64,000 nt of DNA from Ziziphus jujuba. Taxonomy: Eukaryota; Streptophyta; Magnoliopsida; Rosales; Rhamnaceae. Both the position numbers and the translations under genes were made by a program. The notes below the pieces were generated by a model. It saw only the letters and a program-made list of their open reading frames with translations, did no database searches and was not told the DNA's origin. Numbering within the stretch: position 1 is the stretch's first letter; every line of letters begins with the position of its first letter. Below, in pieces: positions 47,101 to 60,070 of the stretch. Location of the stretch: assembly GCF_031755915.1 (NCBI RefSeq), contig NC_083379.1, positions 42,292,001 through 42,356,000 on the forward strand. Direction: 5' to 3'.

Positions 47101-50100
47101 GTGACATCTCATCATGGTGACACATGGTCACATTTATTAAGTCACACGTGGCATATTGTTACACGTTTAAAAATAATATTAAAATAATACAGTATTTTAA
47201 AACTTTGCAGGTCTATAACTTTTTAACGGGATGTCCAAATCATGCGTGCCGCTAGTCTGTGGACTTGTATCGACGATTACTTCACAACCATGTATGAGTT
47301 AAAGCTCATTTCCCCATAAATAAAAAGTCAACTCCGGCACCCTTGGACAGTTTGGACCCCAATCTTGTTTTGCTCATATCTTTCAAACCGTAGCTCTGTT
47401 TTCAACGTGCTACTAGACTACGAACTCGAGCCAATGTGTACTTCGTAACGGTACCTCAGTCAACCTAGAATTCTATCCGAGTCAAAAAGTCAACTTTTAA
47501 CCCCTTGGTTAACGGTCAACGGTCAGCCTCGGTCAAAGTTGAAAAATTTCCATTGTACTTTAGGATGGGGTGTTACACGTAACATTCCGAGTTCGTAGAC
47601 TAGTAGTACATAAAAAACGGAGCTACCGTTTGAAAGTTACGAGTAAGACAAGTTGAGGTCCAAACTGTCTAAGGGATGTCGAAGTTGACTTTTTGTTCGT
47701 GCAAAGTTGAGCTTTGACTCATCCATATTTGTGAAGTTCTCATCAATACGAGTTCATACACTAGCGGCACGTCCGATTTGGATATGTGGCTTGAAAGTTA
47801 CAGATCTACAAAGTTTTCCGAATACCGTGATATTTTAATATATTTTCACTTGAGTGAACAGTATGTGCCACGTGTTGTGTTTTCAACCAATTCCATGAGT
47901 GAACAGTATCACCCACAGGTGGCTTTTATTTTGGCCAAAACACATGTGGGCTGGGGGGGAAGAGAAAGAGAGAGGGGAGGAGAGAGAGAGAGAGAGGAGA
48001 GACCACCACCGACCACTGTCGATTTGCCATTTTCCGGCTACCCTTTCCATACATGCGCCACCCCACCTTGAAGTCCACTTGAAAACCGGCCGGCCAACCA
48101 AAAATCATGGCCAATTGACTATCGACGCGCCCGGATCGAGATTTTTTTCCGGCGGCGGCGCCGATTGCTTCAAACCCAGATTTCTCTCCATTTCGACCTC
48201 CATTTGCCTCACTGCCAGTCCCATCCGTTCACCTGTCCTCCGATCTACATTTCTTCCAAAAATCACGGTTAGTGGCCACCGGACGCACCGCCGGAAGTGA
48301 CGGTTTCCGGTGACCATGGCGACTCATCGGGAAATCGATTTCCGGTGAGTTCCCAGTTGCATCGCCCATCTTCTTCCACTAATTCTGACCCCCTCAACTC
48401 AAATCCGGTGTCCACTTTCCCCAATTCTTAACAGATTGTGATAATCAAGGGTCTAAAATCCGAGAGTTTTCCGATAAGATTTCGGCCACCACGGGTCAAA
48501 TCTTCGGAAAGTAAGACCAGATCTGTAATCCTCGCTTCGCAAGCTTCGATTCGGTATATCATTCATAAATTTTGATTGTCATTTGTGTTTGTTCTCTAGG
48601 GTACCCGTTTGTGAATTACCCAATTAAAATATTAATATATTTCATTTTATGTAACGTTGATATTCTAGGTGCACGTGTGGGTAGTGGATTTGATCTTGTG
48701 GAGGATCTTGATTGATACACATTCTCGAGGTGAGTGACCCACCTTCAAAATTATTTTGGGTGATTAATTATATATTTTATGTTAATTGATTATCTGGAAA
48801 ATATGTTTTATGTGTTGGTGATTTAATAAAATTACTCTTTAATTTTATATTGTTAATTTATGATAATTTTAATTTGTGTTTTGGTGCCAAAAATATTTTT
48901 GTGAATTTAAAGGAATTGTGATTTTAATTCTTTTAATTTATTGTTATGTTTATTATTAGATTTATTATGCATAATTGTATGATTTTAATACTATATGAAT
49001 TTATGTGATTTAATATTACTTTGGTATGGATTGATTGTATGGATTTGAAGGAAATTATTTATTTTAAATTTATTATATATTGAGGAATTGTGGAATTTAA
49101 TTATTTATGAAGTAGATGTGGGTTTAAAGGATATGTTGACTTAAATTAATTTTTGAGAATTTGAGAAAGATATGGGTTTGAATTATTATATTTAAAAATA
49201 TTTATACATTGGAATATCAAAGATTTAACTTTATGCCATTGGAAAATTCGTATATTTGAATTGATGGAATTGAGAGTTGATGGATTTGAATTTTATGGAA
49301 TTTATGATATGGATTTATGATGATGATTTAAAAAAAAAAAAGTGAAAAATTTATGGGTTTAAATGATAAAATAAATCCGGTGGTATTTTACACAAATATT
49401 GATTTTATGATTTAAGAGTTTTTAGATGCACCATACACATACTGGTGTTGTGTATATGTGGATATGATTAGTGCGCACATGGATATGATTAGCGCGCAGG
49501 TGAGTGTGAGTAGCGTGCAGGTGATTTATGGGTTATCCTGTGGTTGCCATTAGACCAAGGGTCGGCAAGTTGATATCGACCGTAGCCACCCCCTGCCATG
49601 GCTAGGATGCCTGTTTGCAGCGGCGCGGTAGGACACTACGTGACCGTATGCTGGTTTTTCTCTTTAACCTCCTGTCTGGCGGTGCTCGGGATATTGGATA
49701 CCGTTGGCGTCACTGGTATATACTGTGTGCATCAAATGGTTTTCACGACATGATTTTCACATATGAAATATTTTTAAAAATCTGTTTTAATAAAAATGTA
49801 TTTAATAGTGTTTTATTAATTATTTAAATTTAAAAGTTACGTAGTTTTTATAAAAATGATTTTACAAATTTATTATTCAAATTGTTTTGGTATTTTGAAA
49901 TCAATTCTAATATATTATATTTTCTTTCATTTTATTTTATTCTTACCATTTATTTTAAATGGGTGTTTTATTTTGATTAAATTATTCCTTTACTTAATTG
50001 TTCAATTAATTGAGTTATTCTAATTATTTGATTATTTCCTGAATTGTCTTAATATGAGTTTCATTGATATCTTTGTATTATTTGTTGATGATATGTTATT

Positions 50101-50857
50101 AATCTTTTAGTAATTGTTATAAAAGTTTATTTTCATTTTTATTATTATTCTCATTCTAATTTTGGATTCTTAATTTGTTGTGTTTTATTTGTAAATTATT
50201 TGATTAATTAGTTTTCTAAATCTTGGGACATAAAACATCGGGTTTTGTGAAAACGTTTTAAAAGGGGAATATTTCCAACTGATTGACCATGAGGGTTTTG
50301 AGAGAAAAATTATTTTCAACCATTATTACTAAACCATTCATGTATTTATTTATTTAATTATTATTTATTTATTACTAAATTACTTAATTATTAGTAGTTA
50401 GTAGACTGGATCGCTCACTGAGATGATTAGCATCTCATATTTTCAAATTTCGTTCCCTTAGGCTCAAGGGGTAGACATTGTTCGATCAGGGCAAGCTCGA
50501 CAGTTTGATCGTTCTTGGAATTCCGAGAAGTCTTCTTTTCTTCATTTCTTATCATATAATTTTCTTTCTACTTTATTGTATTAATTATCATACTTAGAAC
50601 TTTATTAACGCTCTGTATTCTATGTTGGATGTATTGTTTAATTGATTATACACTGATTCCCTGTTATTCATTTGAAGTGGTGCAAATTTATGGAATTAAA
50701 TTATAGTAAGATGGGAGGAATAAGGTGGTGTATATAGAAGTGTGTTTTCAGTGCAGGGAATTGTGGTAAGTCCAACCCTTAGGGGAGGTTCTATTGGATT
50801 TTCCATTGGCTTGTCTAGGGTTCCGGTGAGAGATCTTAGACGGGTCCTGACACCAAA
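44195..50857 (+). mobile_element. Solo LTR-like element, copy E, in the last exon of locus V (split by F)
   Basis: TGTAACACTCCGTCCC at 44200 to GACGGGTCCTGACA at 50852. CCAAA flanks both ends (44195-44199, 50853-50857). Without the nested copy F it is about 3.39 kb. GA-rich tract at about 47955-48000 and GC-rich core at about 48000-48560. The ankyrin frame on either side joins when one CCAAA is removed, so the insertion site is unambiguous. Confidence 0.9.
44315..47582 (-). mobile_element. Solo LTR-like element, copy F, nested head to head in E
   Basis: On the minus strand it starts TGTAACACCCCATCC at 47577 and ends GGACGGGTCCTGACA at 44320, 3,258 bp. CGTAA flanks it (44315-44319, 47578-47582). 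It inserted about 120 bp from the 5' end of E, beside E's TTGAC-rich stretch. GC-rich core at about 46540-46980, GA/AAG-rich tract at 46880-47035. Confidence 0.9.
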
Positions 50858-51400
50858 AGACAAAGCGAATTGTATGGAGCAGAATGGCGAACCCAACTAT
50901 TCCAATCCAAGTGTAAAATAAAGGTACGTAGATATCGTTAATAGTGAAAGGTGTCACCAAGATCATTCCTTCCATGAAGGTAAGAGCCATAAACATCAAA
51001 TCCCAGGCAATGGCTAAATTCAAAAGCCATATAAAAAGGCCTATACTTTATGGCAAATCCAATAAGAAGCAAAAACATGATGCTGAGTGATGCGAGGAAA
51101 GCGATGCTATTATAAGCCTATAGTTGTATTCCCAGACATAAGCTAACACAGTAGTTCCAGCAATACAAATAGAGTCTGTGTTGTTGCCGTAATAAGACTT
51201 ACCGTAAATATCGATGTAAATGGTGGTGTTGGTATCTTGTTGACAGACACCACCAAGTGGGTTAACTACAGTTTGGAACGTCATAGTTGCGATCACAGTA
51301 GCCACGATCATGAGCGCTCCACTTCTATCTTGTATCCAATGGACATCGTACTTATGGATGTACCTACGCCATTTGCTCCACCAACTTGTGCTACTAGTTG

Positions 51401-54318
51401 TTGCATGTAACACCCCGTCCCGAACCATGTCGGACTTTTTGCACGTTGACCGAGGTTGACTGTTGACCGTTGATTAAGGGGTCAAAAGTTGACTTTTTGA
51501 TCCGATTGGAATTCTAGGTTGACTGAGGTACCGTTACGAAGTATACGTTGGCACGAGTTCGTAGATTAGTAGCACGTTGAAAACAGAGCTATGGTTTGAA
51601 AGTTATGAGCAAAACAAGTTGAGGTCCAAACTGTCCAAGGGGTGCCGGAGTTGACTTTTTATTCATGCAAGGTTGAGCTTTGACTCATGCATGGTTGTAA
51701 AGTGTTCGTCGATACGAGTCCGTAGACTAGCGGCACGTCCGATTTGGACATGTGGTTTGAAAGTTATGGACCTGTAGAGTTTTTCAAACATCGTATTACT
51801 TTAATATTATTTTTAAACGCGTAACGATGTGCCACGTGTGACTTAGTGAAGGTGACCATTTGTCACCATGTTGAGAAGCCACATTTCAACCATGTGTAAA
51901 ATCAAATTATTTTTAGTATTATTTTAAATAATAATATTATTATGTAATTATTTAATTATTTTTATTTTCCTTTTTCTTTTTCTTTTTTTTTTCCTTTTTC
52001 TTTTCTTTTTCTTTTTCTTTTTCTTTTTTCCCCACGTGGGAAAACACCCTTCCTTTCCTTTCCTTTTCTTCCCTTCTTCTTCCCCGAGCTCGACAGAGAC
52101 AAAACAAAACGCAGACTTTTTCTCTCTCTCTCTCTTTCATTTGACTCTATCCCTCTCCCTGTTTGACCGACCTCTTGGCCGGATTTCAGTCGCCGGAATG
52201 CCACACGCGCCGGCCACCGGTGTAGCCCATCTCCTCGCGACCTCAGCCACCAAATTTCCCGGCCAGTCGCCGCTGGACGCGCCCAGATCGGGCCGGTGAA
52301 GCCGGCGGTGGCCGGTTACGTTTTTCCGGCGATTCTCGCCATTTACGACCAACCCAGCCCGACCCATACCCCTATTCCACCATTTTTGACCCCTCTGAGT
52401 CCAAATATGGCCTCCAATCTCAAAAATTTGAAGCGGTTTGCGAGATACGAGGAATTGAAAAGCGACCGAAGCTTTCCGGCCAAATTCCGGCCACCTCCGG
52501 CGGAATTGGGGTCGATGGAGACCGGATTTGTAATTCTTGTCGCTCAAGCTTCGATTCGGTATATTATTCGCCTATTTTGGATAACGTTTGTGTTTGACCC
52601 CCCGGGTACCGGGTATTATTTACCCGATTAAAATATTAATTTATTTGACTGTGTGTGAATTGTGTTCTAGGAGCACCGGTGAGTCGTGGAATTGATCCCA
52701 TGGTGGATCATGGTTTAATTGCGTGCTCCAGGTGAGTGACCCACCTTTAAAAATGTTTTTGGGGTAATTGATTATATTTATGTAATGTTAAATTGATATC
52801 TGTAATTTGTGCTCATATGGCGTATTTTAAATATAATCGGGAAAAAAATATTATTTTATATATATTTACCCGTTGGTGCTAAATGAAATTTTTGGGGTCA
52901 TTAAGAAATTTCCGATTATTATTTTATTGTGATTAAATGGTATTTATTACACATGAGCAAGTATTTTCAGTAATTCATTGTGTTTGGATTTTATATTGTT
53001 TTCGGGCATAATTGGGTTAAATATTTTATGAAAATATTTGTTTGAGTTGGTGGTTTGATTTTATAAATTATGCCCGCGGTATTTTTATGGTTGCATCTTG
53101 TATTTCGAGAAAATTGTGGTTTGTTGTTATCGTTGGTTCGTACCGATGTGTTAAATAAAAATATGTGGGATGGTAAGTGTGAGAATTTAATATATTTCCC
53201 ACGGTAATTTTGGAAAACGGTACGGTTGGTTAATAATGTTTATTTTTAGACGCACTCATACAGTATTGGTGTTCTGGTGTATGGACACGTGGTACCGCGC
53301 AAGTATTATGTGGTTTAGCGCGCAGGTATTATTTCTCCTGTTGTTGCCATTGGACCATGGGCAGGCAAGTTTGTTATTAGCCACAGCCGCCCCCCTCCTT
53401 GGCCAGGAGATGGTTTCAGCAGCGGTATTGTCGGGACGCCGAAGTGCCGTTTGCAAGTTTCTCTCTTTAACCCCCCGCCAGTCGGTGCTCGGGACGCTGG
53501 GTATCGGAGGGCATCACCGGTATATGGTGTGGTGCGTCAGGTGTAATTGTCAAGTGTAATTTTCAAATAAAGTTTCAAACCCCAAAGAGTACAAAATTAT
53601 TTATTATAATTTATTGCAGTTTATTTATATTTGGGGTATTTATTTATTTATTGGTTGTTTATTAAATTATTTGGTCCCTTGGTTTTCGGGAAGTACGAAC
53701 AAAGGGTTTTGTGAAAAGGTTTTAAAAGGGGAACTTTTCCAACTGAGAGAATTGTAAGGGTTTTGAGAGAAATTATTATTTCCAAGTAATTATTATTTAC
53801 CTACGTTATTACCGTGATATTATATTGTATAGTACATAGGGTCACTCACTGAGATGATTAGCATCTCACACTCTTAAATTCCATTCCCTTAGGTCCAGGT
53901 TGGAGACGTTGATTGTCCGGGGCGAGCCCAACGTCGCAGTTCGTTGCCGAAGGTTCAAGAAGTATTTCTTCCCTTTTTCCTCTCTATCCTGTATTGCTTC
54001 TTATCTGTCATTTTATAAATTCCACATGTATCTGTATAATGCTCTTTATACTGTATTGGACGTGTAGTTGTTCTTTATGCACTGATTTACTGTTCTTTTG
54101 AAGTGCTGAAATTTGTGGAACCAATTTGTAGTATCGTGGGAGGAATAAGGGGATGTTTTTTTTTGAAGTGTGTTTTCAGTGCAGGGAATTTTTGGTTAGT
54201 CCTACCCTTAGGGAAGGTGCTGCCGGATTTTCCGTTGGAAGGTTCGGTGGTATTTCCCTAGGATCAGGGCTTGTCTAGGGTTCCGGGGACGGAATTCTGG
54301 ATGGGTCCTGACATTGCA
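51401..54318 (+). mobile_element. Solo LTR-like element, copy G, in exon 2 of locus V
   Basis: 51406-54313, 2,908 bp, TGTAACACCCCGTCCC...GGATGGGTCCTGACA, flanked by TTGCA (51401-51405, 54314-54318). TTGAC motifs at 51443-51530, CT-rich tracts at 51975-52140, GC-rich core at about 52190-52560, and the GAGACGTTG...CAACGTC pair at about 53902-53936. The host frame joins across one copy of the 5-bp duplication. Confidence 0.92.
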
Positions 54319-54573
54319 GCTGATGACTCCTTTGATTTCTTACCCTTTATATTTATTGATGATGATAACAAAGCAGCAGGTACAAGATTATTATGATCAT
54401 GTATTTGTGTTTGGAGACCCAGTGCATCCTAAAGAATATTTAGGATTTTGATGCTTTTGAAGTATTTTGGAAGTTGTTCTATCGTTCCAAAGGGTGTAAA
54501 CTCGCTCTTGTTCAAGCTACTTGCTCCCTTTATCACTTCAGGTATGGAAACCAAGTGTTTTATTGTCTGCACG

Positions 54574-54964
54574 TGTTGCAATTAATGCTGCACATTTCTA
54601 AAGAGAATTCTAGAAATACTTAGGTGGCAAGTAAGAGTTTAAGTTTAACTTGACTTCCTCATGTGTGTAAGTATTCAAGCAACTTGGCTTCCTATGATAT
54701 TTATGTGTGTAAGAGTTTAATTTTTATTTGACTTCCTTATGTGTATAAGTGTTCAAGTTAAATTTTACTTCCTAGAATCTAGAACATTTATGAATTGTTT
54801 AGGTGGCTAAGGAACCCATCTTGTACTTGTATAAATAGGAAGCTATTGCTTCCACAACATATGTAACAATTACATTTAAAAAAAAAAAAGTTTCTATATT
54901 TTCCTTTCTCCTTTCCTTTCTCCACCAAGAGTATCCCACAATATCTTTCACTAAATTCTATTAG
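54574..54964 (+). repeat. 5' LTR of copia element
   Basis: TATAAATA box at 54830-54837. The upstream half holds two direct repeats of about 78 bp (54633-54710 and 54711-about 54780), each with AAGAGTTTAA, GACTTCCT and TTCAAG words. These may act as a promoter-proximal repeat. Boundary at the 3' side is uncertain by a few bases. Confidence 0.85.
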
Positions 54965-55017
54965 TCGTATCAGAGCCTGATTCGTTCATAAACTGGGTGT
55001 AGTTATTTTCATTCACC

Positions 55018-58000
55018 ATGGCTGAGAACACTTTCCGTACAATTCCAGTTCCAGTCTTTAGTGGTGAAAACTACGATTTTTGGTTTATAAAAATGACCAG
55101 TTAGTTTAGATCCCAAAAACTATGGGATATTGTCAGTGAGGGCTACTCTATTCTTGCTGATATTACCATTCTTGATGACACTCAAAAGAAAGAGCTTGAT
55201 GAGAATCAACAAAAAGATTCCCAAGCTTTGTTCGTTCTGCAACAAGCCGTGGCGGATGAAATCTTTCCAAGGATTATGGGAGCTACAACAACAAAGGAGG
55301 CATGGGATACCCTACAGGAGGAGTTTCAAGGCAATGTTAAGGTACGTGCCATAAAACTACGGACTCTGAGAAGAGATTTTGAAAATTTAAAAATGAAAGA
55401 TAATGAGACTGCTAAAGATTACTACTCAAGAATAAAAGAAGTAGTTAATCAAATGAGATCCTATGGAGAGAATATTTCTGAAAGGAAAGTAGTAGAAAAA
55501 AATTTTAATTAGTTGCACGGAAAAATATGATGCAATTGTTATTGCTATAGAAGAATTAAAGGATATTGAAAATTTAACAGCAACAGAATAAATGGGCTCT
55601 CTAGAAGCATATGAGAAAAGATTGAGCAGGCGGAATGAAAATTCTTTGGAAAATGCCTTTCAGTCTAAAATAAAAATGTGGTCTCAAAATACCAAAGATG
55701 GATGGAAAAAACCGCAAGAAATTTCTAGAAATAATCAAAACAAAAATAGCAAATATCCTCTTCATGATATTTACAAAAGAAAAGTCATTTGGAAAAAAAA
55801 ACTGTTGGTTTAAAAGAAAACCACAGTGCAAAGTCTGTAGAAAATTTGGGCATGTAGAAATAGATTGTCACTTTAAAAACACAGAGCAAGCTAATTTTAT
55901 TGAAAAGAAGGACATAGAAAATCATCTATTCTATGTTTCAAAAGGTGAAATAAAAAGGACACATGGTATTTAGATAGTAGTTGCAGTAACCACATGACAA
56001 AAGATGAAAATATTTTCTGTAGCCTAAATAAAATACAAACAAAAGTCAAAATTGGAAATGGGGAATTTATAGAGGCTACAGGAAAAGGAACCATTGCTGT
56101 AGAAACCAAAATGTGTAAACGGTACATTACTGACATACTGTTAGTCCCTACTATAAATTAAAATCTCCTCAGTGTTGGTCAAATGATAGAGAAAGGATAC
56201 TCTTTGCGCTTTGAAGGAGATTCATGTACAATATATGACAAGACAAATAAGACTATGGAGATTGAAAAAATCAAGATGAAAGGAAACAGATCTTTTCCAG
56301 TAGAATGGAAATATGCTAGTGAAGTTGCTATGAAGGCACAAGTAGACGTCTCATGGATTTGGCATAAGAGATTTGATCACTTTCATTTCAACGACCTAAA
56401 GATTCTTCGACAAAAGAACATGATGCATGACTTACCAACTATTGAAGATATCAATGGTACCTGTGAAGCGTGTTTACAAGGCAAGCAACATCGGTAACCT
56501 TTCCCGGCAGGCATAGCATGGAGAGCAAAGAAGCCGCTGGAGCTAATTCATACCGATGTTTGCGGTCCAATGCGAACTCCATCACTAAACCAAAACAGGT
56601 ATTTCATCTTATTCATTGATGACTTCACTCGAATGACTTGGGTATATTTTTTGCGAGAAAGATCACAAGTCTTCGAGATTTTCAAAAAATTCAAAAATTT
56701 TATTGGAAAACAAAGTGGCTACCAAATCAAAACAATTTGAAGTGATCGAGGAAAGGAATACATCTCCAAGAAGTTCAACGATTTCTGTGAAGATGAAGGT
56801 ATGGAGCACCAACTCATAGTCGCATACACTCCAGAGCAAAATGGTGTATCTGAAAGGAAAAATAGAACAGTCATGGAGATGGCTAGAACAATGCTAAAAT
56901 ATAAAGGTCTCCCGAATAGTTTTTAGGCAGAAGCTATCTTTACTGCAGTCTATCTACTAAACAGATGCCCAATCAAAGCAGTTCAAAACAAGACACCAAT
57001 TGAAGCTTGGAGTAGGAGAAAACCTTCAGCAAAGCATCTTAAAGTTTTTGGGTGCATTTGTTATGCCCACATATCAAAGGAAAAGAAAAGCAAACAAGTT
57101 AATCATCAATCAAGATGTTGAGTTTGATGAAGATGCATCCTACAACTGGGAAACCAAAGAAGTTGAAAGGAAGACAATTTATGTACCAGCAATAGAACAA
57201 CAAAGAGAGGAGAAGCCAGATGAAACTCAAGGACCTCAGGAGACAAATCAAGAATCTCCAACTCATCAAATGCAACAACAACTCGAGTCGGAGGATTCAT
57301 CGCAGAATCAACTCCTTAAAGAACTAGACTATTAACAGAGATTTATGAATCATGCAACTTGGCCATAGTAGAGCATAGGAGTTTTGGAAAAGCTTCAAAA
57401 CATGAAGTCTGGCTCAAAGCAATGGAAGAAGAGATAAGAATGATTGAAAAGAACAAAACATGGGAGTTGGTGGATCTTCCTTTGAACAAAGATGTCATTG
57501 GAGTTAAGTGGATAAATAAGACAAAGCTTAACTCTGATGGATTGAAATAAAAACATACGGCTCGACTAGTAGCAAAAGGATATTCACAGCAATTCAGAAT
57601 TGACTACAATGAAATATTTGCTCCTGTTGCTCGTCTTGACACTATAAGGGTTCTTCTAGCATTAGCTGCTCAAAAGAGGTGGAAAATATATCAATTAGAA
57701 GTGAAGTCTGCATTCTTTAATGGTTATTTGGAAGAAGAAATTTACAGTGAGCAGCTACATGGGTTCGTGGTACAAGGACAAGAAAATAAAGTGCTAAAAT
57801 TAAAGAAGGCCTTATATGGACTACAACAAGCCCCGTGAACCTGGTACAACCAAATTGACACCTATTTCATCAAGCAAGGATTTAAGAGGAGCTATAGTGA
57901 GCCTACACTATACATTAAGACCCAAGGTAAGGACAACACTCTTATTGTTTCTTTATATGTTGATGATCTTATATGTACAGGAAACAATGAGAAAATGATT

Positions 58001-58908
58001 GAGGAATTTAAAAAAAAGATGATGAAGACATTTGAAATGACTAACTTGGGCTTAATGCACTACTTTCTCGGAAGTGAGACATACCAATGTGATGAAGGAA
58101 TATTTATTTCTCAAAAGAAATATACTGAAGGTATTATTAAAAAATTCAAGATGAGTGGTTGCAAAACTGTAGCAACACCATTTGATAATTGTCAAACAAT
58201 GAAGAAAGAAGATGGATCACCACCAGCTAATTGCTCGACATTTCGAAGTCTTATCAGAAGTCTTCTATATCTAACAACTACTAGACCAGACATCATGTAT
58301 GCAACAAGTTTGCTATCAAGGTTCATGCAGAATCCAACTCAAGTGCATTATGGAGCTGCAAAAAGAATACTTAGATATCTACAAGGAACTAAAAATTACA
58401 GTATATGGTATAGACCCACTTCTAATTCTCAACTGCTTGGATTCACAGATAGTGACTGGTCAGGATCAGCAGATGACATGAGAAGCACTTCGGGCTATGC
58501 GTTCACTCTTGGCTCAGGCATTTTCTCTTAGGCATCAAAGAAGCAAGCAATAGTTGCACAATCATCTGCAGAGGCAAAATATATTGAAACTACATATGCC
58601 ACAAGTCAAGCATTATGGCTCAAATATATATTTGAAGATTTTGGAGAACTACAAAATGAACCAACAACAATATATTGTGATAGCAAGTCAGCAATAGCAA
58701 TGGTGAAAAACCCAATGTGCCATAACAGGACCAAACACAAAAAAAAGAAAATATCACTTTGTCCGTGAAGCTGAGGCGAATAAAGAAAATGCAATCAAAT
58801 ACTGCAAGACTAAAGAGCAATTAGCAGACATCTTCACCAAGACATTACCTCGAAACAAATTCGAATTACTAAGAAGTAAGATTGGAGTAATAGAAATGTT
58901 CATCAAGG
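55018..58908 (+). pseudogene. Copia gag-pol, multiply disrupted
   Basis: ATG 55018 starts a gag (M-A-E-N-T-F-R-T-I-P-V-P-V-F-S-G), followed by a CCHC zinc knuckle (C-K-V-C...G-H-V-E-I-D-C, 55827-55868). Next come a protease relic (W-Y-L-D-S-S, with S where D-S-G would be usual, near 55965), integrase with H-H-C-C (about 56360-56490) and core (D-V-C-G-P near 56560; P-E-Q-N-G-V near 56832), reverse transcriptase (K-T-W-E-L-V near 57460; Y-V-D-D at 57956-57967) and RNase H (about 58440-58880). In-frame stops occur in gag, integrase, RT and RNase H, and frameshifts occur near 55500, 57010, 57900 and 58745. The domain order integrase before RT is the Ty1/copia order. Confidence 0.9.
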
Positions 58909-58910
58909 AG

Positions 58911-59294
58911 TGTTGTTGCAATTAATGCTACACATTTCTAAAGAGAATTCTAGAAATACTTAGGTGGCAAGTAAGAGTTTAAGTTTGACTTGACTTCCTC
59001 ATGTGTGTAAGTGTTCAAGCAACTTGGCTTCCTAGGATATTTATGTGTGTAAAAGTTTAAGTTTGATTTGACTTCCTTATGTGTATAAGTGTTCAAGTTA
59101 AACTTTGCTTCCTAGAACCTAGAACATTCATGAATTGTTTAGATGGCTAAGGAACCCATCTTGTACTTGTATAAATAGGAAGCTATTGCTTCCACAACAT
59201 ATGTAACAATTACATTTAAAAAAAAAAAAGTTTCTATATTTTCCTTTCTCCACCAAGAGTATCCCACAATATCTTTCACTAAATTCTATCAACA
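58911..59294 (+). repeat. 3' LTR of copia element
   Basis: TGTTGTTGCAATTAATG...TTCTATCAACA with TATAAATA at 59170-59177. About 3 percent divergence from the 5' LTR by eye, so clearly older than the gypsy insertion. Confidence 0.88.
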
Positions 59295-60070
59295 CGCAAC
59301 AATCATGCCATTAATATTTTATTTACGTACCAGGATCAATCAAATTCTAAATGACCTTAACTTCCTACTTAATTAACTTTAAACGAATGTGTGCATCCTT
59401 ATCAAATTTAAAGATACAAAGTTCACGAATATTTGTATATTCGGTTTTAACGTACCTCAATTTGCTTTAGCATCACAGCTGAGTGCAAAATGGTGTTGCC
59501 AAAATTTTCATCTTGGGAGTTGAGGTACTCGTTATTTTCATAACCTACAGATTCAACCAACACCTATAAAGCCTCCATTTTGGTCATATTGAACACATAA
59601 GTGTAAAACCGTTTCTCTTTCATTAAGCTTCTCAAAAACTGACTTAGGTTATGAGTCGATAAGAAGTTTAATAACTTCAACACGTCCTCTCATGGCTGCA
59701 TGATGGAGAGGGATTTTTCCATCCCTATCTCTACGTAAGCACATGACCTTGTTTTCCTGGAGCAATGGTAGGACGATGTTGGCGTGGCCCTTAGCAGAAG
59801 CCAGATGAAGGGGTGTTCGTTTGAGCAAGTCCAACTCAGCAGCAAGTTTAGGTCCCTGGGGTTTGAGAGAAAGAAGTTTTCTGGTGAAATTAAGGTGGCC
59901 AAGCAAAGCTGATACGTAAGAGGAGTTGTAGTGTAACGGGTAAGTGATATCTTATTGAGAATTGAACGGTCTTTTTGGAACAATGAATCCAAGATGGCTG
60001 TAGATCCTTCCATGGAAGCCTCGTATAGTCTTATCATTGTTTCATCATCATCATGACTTATTATATCCAT

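Larger units (their letters stand above)
54570..59296 (+). mobile_element. Ty1/copia retrotransposon (degraded) in intron of locus V
   Basis: Spans about 54574-59294 with LTRs at 54574-54964 and 58911-59294 that differ at about a dozen positions plus a 12-bp pyrimidine indel. The 3' LTR begins TGTTGTTGC and ends CAACA; the 5' LTR has lost three bases at its start. CACG occurs at both outer borders (54570-54573, 59293-59296) and may be what is left of a target duplication, overlapping the LTR end. A degraded PBS (CGTATCAGAGCC) follows at 54967. Gag-pol is broken. The element sits within the intron between ankyrin exon and PGG exon. Confidence 0.9.
44045..60070 (-). pseudogene. ANK-PGG gene, locus V, split by three insertions
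   Basis: Exon 1 runs from the ATG at 60070 (M-D-I-I-S-H-D-D-D-E-T-M-I-R-L-Y-E-A-S) to the donor GAG|GTACG at 59455. It has ankyrin repeats (R-T-P-L-H-L-A-S-A-K-G-H; K-I-P-L-H-H-A-A-M-R-G-R), a 2-base loss near 59920 and stops near 59650 and 59560. The intron holds a copia element. Exon 2 starts near 54565 (T-I-K-H-L-V-S-I-P). It is cut by LTR G within A-A-T-T-S-S-T-S-W-W and continues at 51400 with a variant PGG core (V-N-P-L-G-G-V-C-Q instead of N-P-P-G-G-V-W-Q). After membrane segments with two frame changes (near 51115 and 51025), it is cut by LTR E within F-V-F-W and resumes in frame at 44194 (A-M-K-R-L-R-R-P-D). It ends at TGA 44045-44047 after an alanine run. Confidence 0.85.
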
